Source of the DNA: Crocinitomicaceae bacterium
GTDB taxonomy: Bacteria > Bacteroidota > Bacteroidia > Flavobacteriales_D > Crocinitomicaceae
NCBI GenBank assembly: GCA_008017065.1
Contig: SSGT01000100.1
Coordinates: forward strand, 1 to 39,879
Length of the DNA stretch: 39,879 nucleotides
Direction: 5' to 3'
Made by a program: the position numbers and the translations under genes. Positions 36,058-39,879 of the stretch are shown here, piece after piece. Under the pieces are notes generated by a model. That model saw nothing but the letters and a program-made list of their open reading frames with translations, made no database searches and had not been told where the DNA came from. Each line of letters starts with the position of its first letter. Position 1 is the stretch's first letter.

Positions 36058-37422
36058 ATGCAACAAGATATCATTGAAAAATACAATGTTCCTGGTCCAA
36101 GGTACACCTCTTATCCAACGGTTCCTTTTTGGAAAAATGAGAATTTGAGTGTAACTCAATGGTTATCAACTGTAAATAAAAACTACGATCACTTTCAATC
36201 CAACGAAGTGAGTCTTTACATTCATTTACCATTTTGCGAAAGTTTGTGCACTTTTTGTGGTTGTCACAAGCGCATCACGAAGAACCACGGCGTTGAAAAA
36301 CCATACATCGACGCGGTGATTGAAGAATGGAAATTATATAAAAGTAAATTGCCTTTTCAGCCGAAAATTAAAGAATTGCATTTGGGTGGAGGTACACCCA
36401 CTTTTTTTGCACCGGAGGAATTGATTCGTTTGGTTCAATGTTTATTTGAAACAACACACGTCGACCCAGCGGCATGCGAGCTAAGTTTTGAAGCGCACCC
36501 CAACAACACCACTGAAAGGCATCTGCTGTCGTTGTACGATTTTGGTTTCCGCCGTTTGAGTTTAGGAATTCAAGATTACAGTCCGATTGTACAACAAGCC
36601 ATTCATCGTATTCAATCGGTTGAACAAGTAACGAAAGTACATACGCTGGCCCGCAAAATAGGGTATACGTCCATTAGCCATGATTTGGTTTTTGGGCTTC
36701 CCAAACAGCAATTGAGTGATATGTTAGATACCGTTGCAAAAACGTTGGCCTTGCGCCCAGATCGCATCTCACTCTACAGTTACGCCCACGTGCCGTGGAT
36801 CAAAGGGAATGGACAACGGGGCTACGATGAGTCGGATTTGCCGCAAAATGAAGAAAAACGAAAGTTGTACACCACTGCGAAACAGGCATTGGAGGCAGCT
36901 GGGTATTCCGAAATTGGAATGGATCATTTTGCTCTTGATCACGACGATTTGGCCCGCGCCTTTCGCGCAAAAAATTTGCACCGTAATTTTATGGGATATA
37001 CCACGCAATCTACTTCCTTTTTGATCGGCCTGGGCATGTCTGCTATTTCCGATAGTTGGTTTGGTTTTGCTCAAAACGACAAGTCGGTTGAGGGTTATTT
37101 GGAGCGCATCGAAAAAGGGGAGATTCCGGTGTTTCGCGGACACATACTTTCTGAAAAAGAATTGGTAATTCGCCAAAATATTCTTGATTTAATGTGTCAT
37201 TTTGAAACTACGTTGCATCCAGATCCACGCTATCAAGCAATGAACGATCAAATAAAAATAGATTTACAGGACCTTATTGCCGATAAACTAGTTTGTGTTG
37301 AAAAGGATACAGTTTGCGTCACTGAAATTGGAATTCCGTTTGTTCGAAACATCTGCATGGCATTCGATCAAGACTTGGTAAAAAATGTAAAATTGGAACA
37401 AAAATTTTCCCAAACGATATGA
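36058..37422 (+). CDS. hemN: Oxygen-independent coproporphyrinogen III oxidase
   Basis: 'YNVPGPRYTSYPTVPFW', radical-SAM 'SLYIHLPFCESLCTFCGCHKRI', 'LHLGGGTPTFFAPEEL', 'RLSLGIQDYSPIVQQAIHRIQ'. ATG at 36058, or GTG at 36055 as in the track. Confidence 0.95.
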   Translation: MQQDIIEKYNVPGPRYTSYPTVPFWKNENLSVTQWLSTVNKNYDHFQSNEVSLYIHLPFCESLCTFCGCHKRITKNHGVEKPYIDAVIEEWKLYKSKLPFQPKIKELHLGGGTPTFFAPEELIRLVQCLFETTHVDPAACELSFEAHPNNTTERHLLSLYDFGFRRLSLGIQDYSPIVQQAIHRIQSVEQVTKVHTLARKIGYTSISHDLVFGLPKQQLSDMLDTVAKTLALRPDRISLYSYAHVPWIKGNGQRGYDESDLPQNEEKRKLYTTAKQALEAAGYSEIGMDHFALDHDDLARAFRAKNLHRNFMGYTTQSTSFLIGLGMSAISDSWFGFAQNDKSVEGYLERIEKGEIPVFRGHILSEKELVIRQNILDLMCHFETTLHPDPRYQAMNDQIKIDLQDLIADKLVCVEKDTVCVTEIGIPFVRNICMAFDQDLVKNVKLEQKFSQTI

Positions 37423-39770
37423 GCGAGAAAAACTGTTTTCACTGCGGGGATGAGGTAATTGGTAAACCAATTCTTTTCGATACAAAGGAATTTTGTTGCA
37501 ACGGTTGTAAAAGTGTGTATCAGTTGCTAAAAGATAATAATCTGGGTACTTTTTACACCTTGGAACAAGGAGCCGGAGCAAAACCGAGTGCAAGTAATCA
37601 GCACAAATATGCGTTCTTGGAAGTCGATGGCATTCGTGCAAAATTTATTGATTTTGAAGATGAAACGACGGCGCGTGTGACGTTGTTTCTGCCACAAATC
37701 CATTGTTCGTCTTGTATTTATTTGTTGGAAAACTTGTCGAAAATTGAGCCTCAGGTATTGTCTTGTCAGGTCAATTTTACCAAGCGTGAAGCGACGATTG
37801 CTTTTGAAAATACACTTAGTCTAGCTGCATTAGCGTTGTTGCTCGATCGCATCGGTTACGCTCCTAATTTTGGAAATCGCAACGAAACGGAGAAACAAAT
37901 CGATAAGCAGTTTATGTACAAATTGGGAATCGCTGGTTTTGCATTTGGAAGTATCATGCTTTGGGCGTTTCCGGAGTATTTGGGTATCGAAGGAGACAAT
38001 CCAGAGTTTCGAAATTTCACAGCGTATCTTTCATTGGCGGTTTCCGTTCCCGTGTTAGTATACTCTGCGAGTGACTATTTTGTTTCGGCATTCAAAGCGT
38101 TGAGGTATAAAAGTTTAAACTTGGATGTGCCGATAACGATCGGTATAATTGCACTGTACTTGCAAAGTTTTTTCACAATCGTTACTGGCGGAGGACCGGG
38201 ATATATGGATTCTTTTGCTGGATTTATATTTTTCTTACTGATCGGAAAATGGTTTCAAAATAAAACCTATAAAACACTTTCCTTTGAACGAGATTATACT
38301 TCTTATTTTCCAGTTGCCGCTACAAAAATTGTTGCTGGAAAAGAAGAAATCGTTGAAATTGAAGAGTTGCAACTTCTCGACCACATTTTAATCCGAAACG
38401 AAGAAGTGATTCCTTGCGACAGTACCTTAATTTCCGACTCGGCGAAAATTGATTACAGTTTTGTAACAGGTGAATCCAATCCAGTGCACATGAAAAAAGG
38501 AGATTTCATTTATGCAGGTGGGAAGTTAATTGGTCAACGCATCGAATTACAAGTTGAAAAAGAAAGTAATCGAAGTCATTTGACACAATTGTGGAACGAT
38601 GTCAAAACTGACCAAAAAGAAATCTCAGGTTCCAGATATCAAGATAAGTTATCGGTCTACTTTTTGGCGATCATATTAGTTATTGCAACTGTTTCAGGGA
38701 TTGGTTGGGCGTTTGTGGATCCGTCTAAAATAACACACATCGTGGTTGCAATTTTGATCGTTGCGTGTCCGTGTGCCTTGGCACTTTCAGCTCCGTTTAC
38801 CTACGGAAATGTGATGCGTTTGTTGGGAAGAAAAGGATTGTACTTGAAAAACACGTCGGTGATTGAACGAATCAATGCAGTTACAGACATTGTGTTTGAT
38901 AAAACGGGTACGTTGACAACTGGAACAACACATCGAGTAGAATATCAAGGAGATGCATTCAACAAAGAAGAATTGGAAGCGATTTATTGCTTGGCTAATT
39001 CTTCTACACATCCATTGTCACGTGCGATTGTCGGTTATTTGCGCTTACAGCAAATTGCTTCGAATGCGCCAATTGATGATTTTTCGGAGCAAATCGGAAA
39101 AGGTATTTCGGGAAATATCGATGGTAAAACGGTTTTGATAGGAAATGCAGCTTTCACCAATCAATCTCAATTGGACGCCAATGAAACATCTTCGTTTGTT
39201 CGAATTGGTGAAAAAAGTGGACGATTTATTTTTTCATCCGAATTACGTGATGGAATTGGAAGTTTAATGAAGCAATTGAGTGCGTACAAAATACACGTTT
39301 TATCGGGAGATAAAGACAAAGACAAGACGATTATGGAACAAATTCTTCCAGCTTCCAGTTCTATTTTGTTTGAACAAACACCGCGACAAAAGTTGGAGTA
39401 TATTGTAGATCTAAAATCAAAAGGAAAACAGGTGATGATGATTGGCGATGGATTAAATGATGCTGGAGCTTTGGGAATTTCAGACGTTGGAATTGCGGTT
39501 TCTGAAGATGTTTTCCGTTTTACGCCTTCTTCGGATGCCATTGTGGAAGCAAGTAAATTATCGATACTGCATCAATTGCTTTCGATTTCTAAATTTTCGA
39601 AAACTGTATTGCGATTCTGCTTAATTTTTTCACTGTCCTACAACGTGGTCGGATTGAGTTTTGCGATTTCAGGAAATTTGACACCACTCGTAGCAGCTAT
39701 TTTAATGCCAATAAGTTCGATCACGGTTGTCTTTATTAGTACGTTTTTGGTTTTTCTAAAAAAGTCATAG
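37419..39770 (+). CDS. ccoI: Heavy-metal translocating P-type ATPase, CcoI/FixI-like
   Basis: 783 aa. N-terminal 'CFHCGDEVIGKPILFDTKEFCCNGCKSVYQLL', HMA-like 'IHCSSCIYLLENLSKIEPQV', 'ACPCALALSAPFTYGN', 'DKTGTLTTGTTH', 'MIGDGLNDAGAL'. ATGA overlap with hemN. Confidence 0.92.
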   Translation: MSEKNCFHCGDEVIGKPILFDTKEFCCNGCKSVYQLLKDNNLGTFYTLEQGAGAKPSASNQHKYAFLEVDGIRAKFIDFEDETTARVTLFLPQIHCSSCIYLLENLSKIEPQVLSCQVNFTKREATIAFENTLSLAALALLLDRIGYAPNFGNRNETEKQIDKQFMYKLGIAGFAFGSIMLWAFPEYLGIEGDNPEFRNFTAYLSLAVSVPVLVYSASDYFVSAFKALRYKSLNLDVPITIGIIALYLQSFFTIVTGGGPGYMDSFAGFIFFLLIGKWFQNKTYKTLSFERDYTSYFPVAATKIVAGKEEIVEIEELQLLDHILIRNEEVIPCDSTLISDSAKIDYSFVTGESNPVHMKKGDFIYAGGKLIGQRIELQVEKESNRSHLTQLWNDVKTDQKEISGSRYQDKLSVYFLAIILVIATVSGIGWAFVDPSKITHIVVAILIVACPCALALSAPFTYGNVMRLLGRKGLYLKNTSVIERINAVTDIVFDKTGTLTTGTTHRVEYQGDAFNKEELEAIYCLANSSTHPLSRAIVGYLRLQQIASNAPIDDFSEQIGKGISGNIDGKTVLIGNAAFTNQSQLDANETSSFVRIGEKSGRFIFSSELRDGIGSLMKQLSAYKIHVLSGDKDKDKTIMEQILPASSSILFEQTPRQKLEYIVDLKSKGKQVMMIGDGLNDAGALGISDVGIAVSEDVFRFTPSSDAIVEASKLSILHQLLSISKFSKTVLRFCLIFSLSYNVVGLSFAISGNLTPLVAAILMPISSITVVFISTFLVFLKKS

Positions 39771-39879
39771 CAGCAAGATAATTAAACGAGTTAATACTAT
39801 TTTTAGTAATTTCAACGAATTTATTCAGTCAATTGATCGGTTTGCAAATTTGTTCACGTTGTTTTTGCAAAAAATGTTA

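Noticed and set aside
1-39879. CRISPR arrays, transposases, integrases, prophage, toxin-antitoxin or defence genes
   Set aside because: Scanned ORF translations and intergenic DNA; no repeat-spacer pattern and no recognisable recombinase, Cas, RM or TA motifs.

Overview
The window is a chromosomal segment from a Bacteroidota (Flavobacteriales-like) genome. Support comes from TAnnTTTG -7 promoter elements, a T9SS type A C-terminal sorting domain, and family content such as DUF4292, PaaABC and CcoI. It is mostly housekeeping and accessory metabolism. Contents in order: an ECF sigma factor with a partial TTG-start putative anti-sigma partner; a redoxin, an M28 peptidase and rpiB; a ~0.94 kb AT-rich intergenic region with DnaA-box-like 9-mers; a LytTR response regulator; RNase R; ferritin and Maf; a dut to EnvC envelope operon carrying an extra 512-aa gene; a translationally coupled cysQ / two Wzi-like barrels / acetyltransferase operon; a T9SS cargo protein; an aminotransferase / omega-amidase pair; TatD and asparaginase; tRNA-Ser(GGA); a VWA-like secreted protein; a YdeI-like protein with a CDGSH tail; gcvP; a paaA-(Gre-like)-paaB-paaC operon; and a Crp/Fnr regulator divergent from hemN-ccoI. 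I saw no CRISPR array, transposase, prophage or recognisable defence island. The strongest lead is a putative Fnr-type circuit. The same ATGAT-N4-ATCAT palindrome occurs in the regulator/hemN intergenic region and upstream of the paa operon. Each copy precedes an identical TTTCCTTTGCAGT promoter-like element, and the two spacings differ by 22 bp. A GreA/GreB-like protein is embedded between paaA and paaB. All family assignments come from reading motifs by eye; no search was run.
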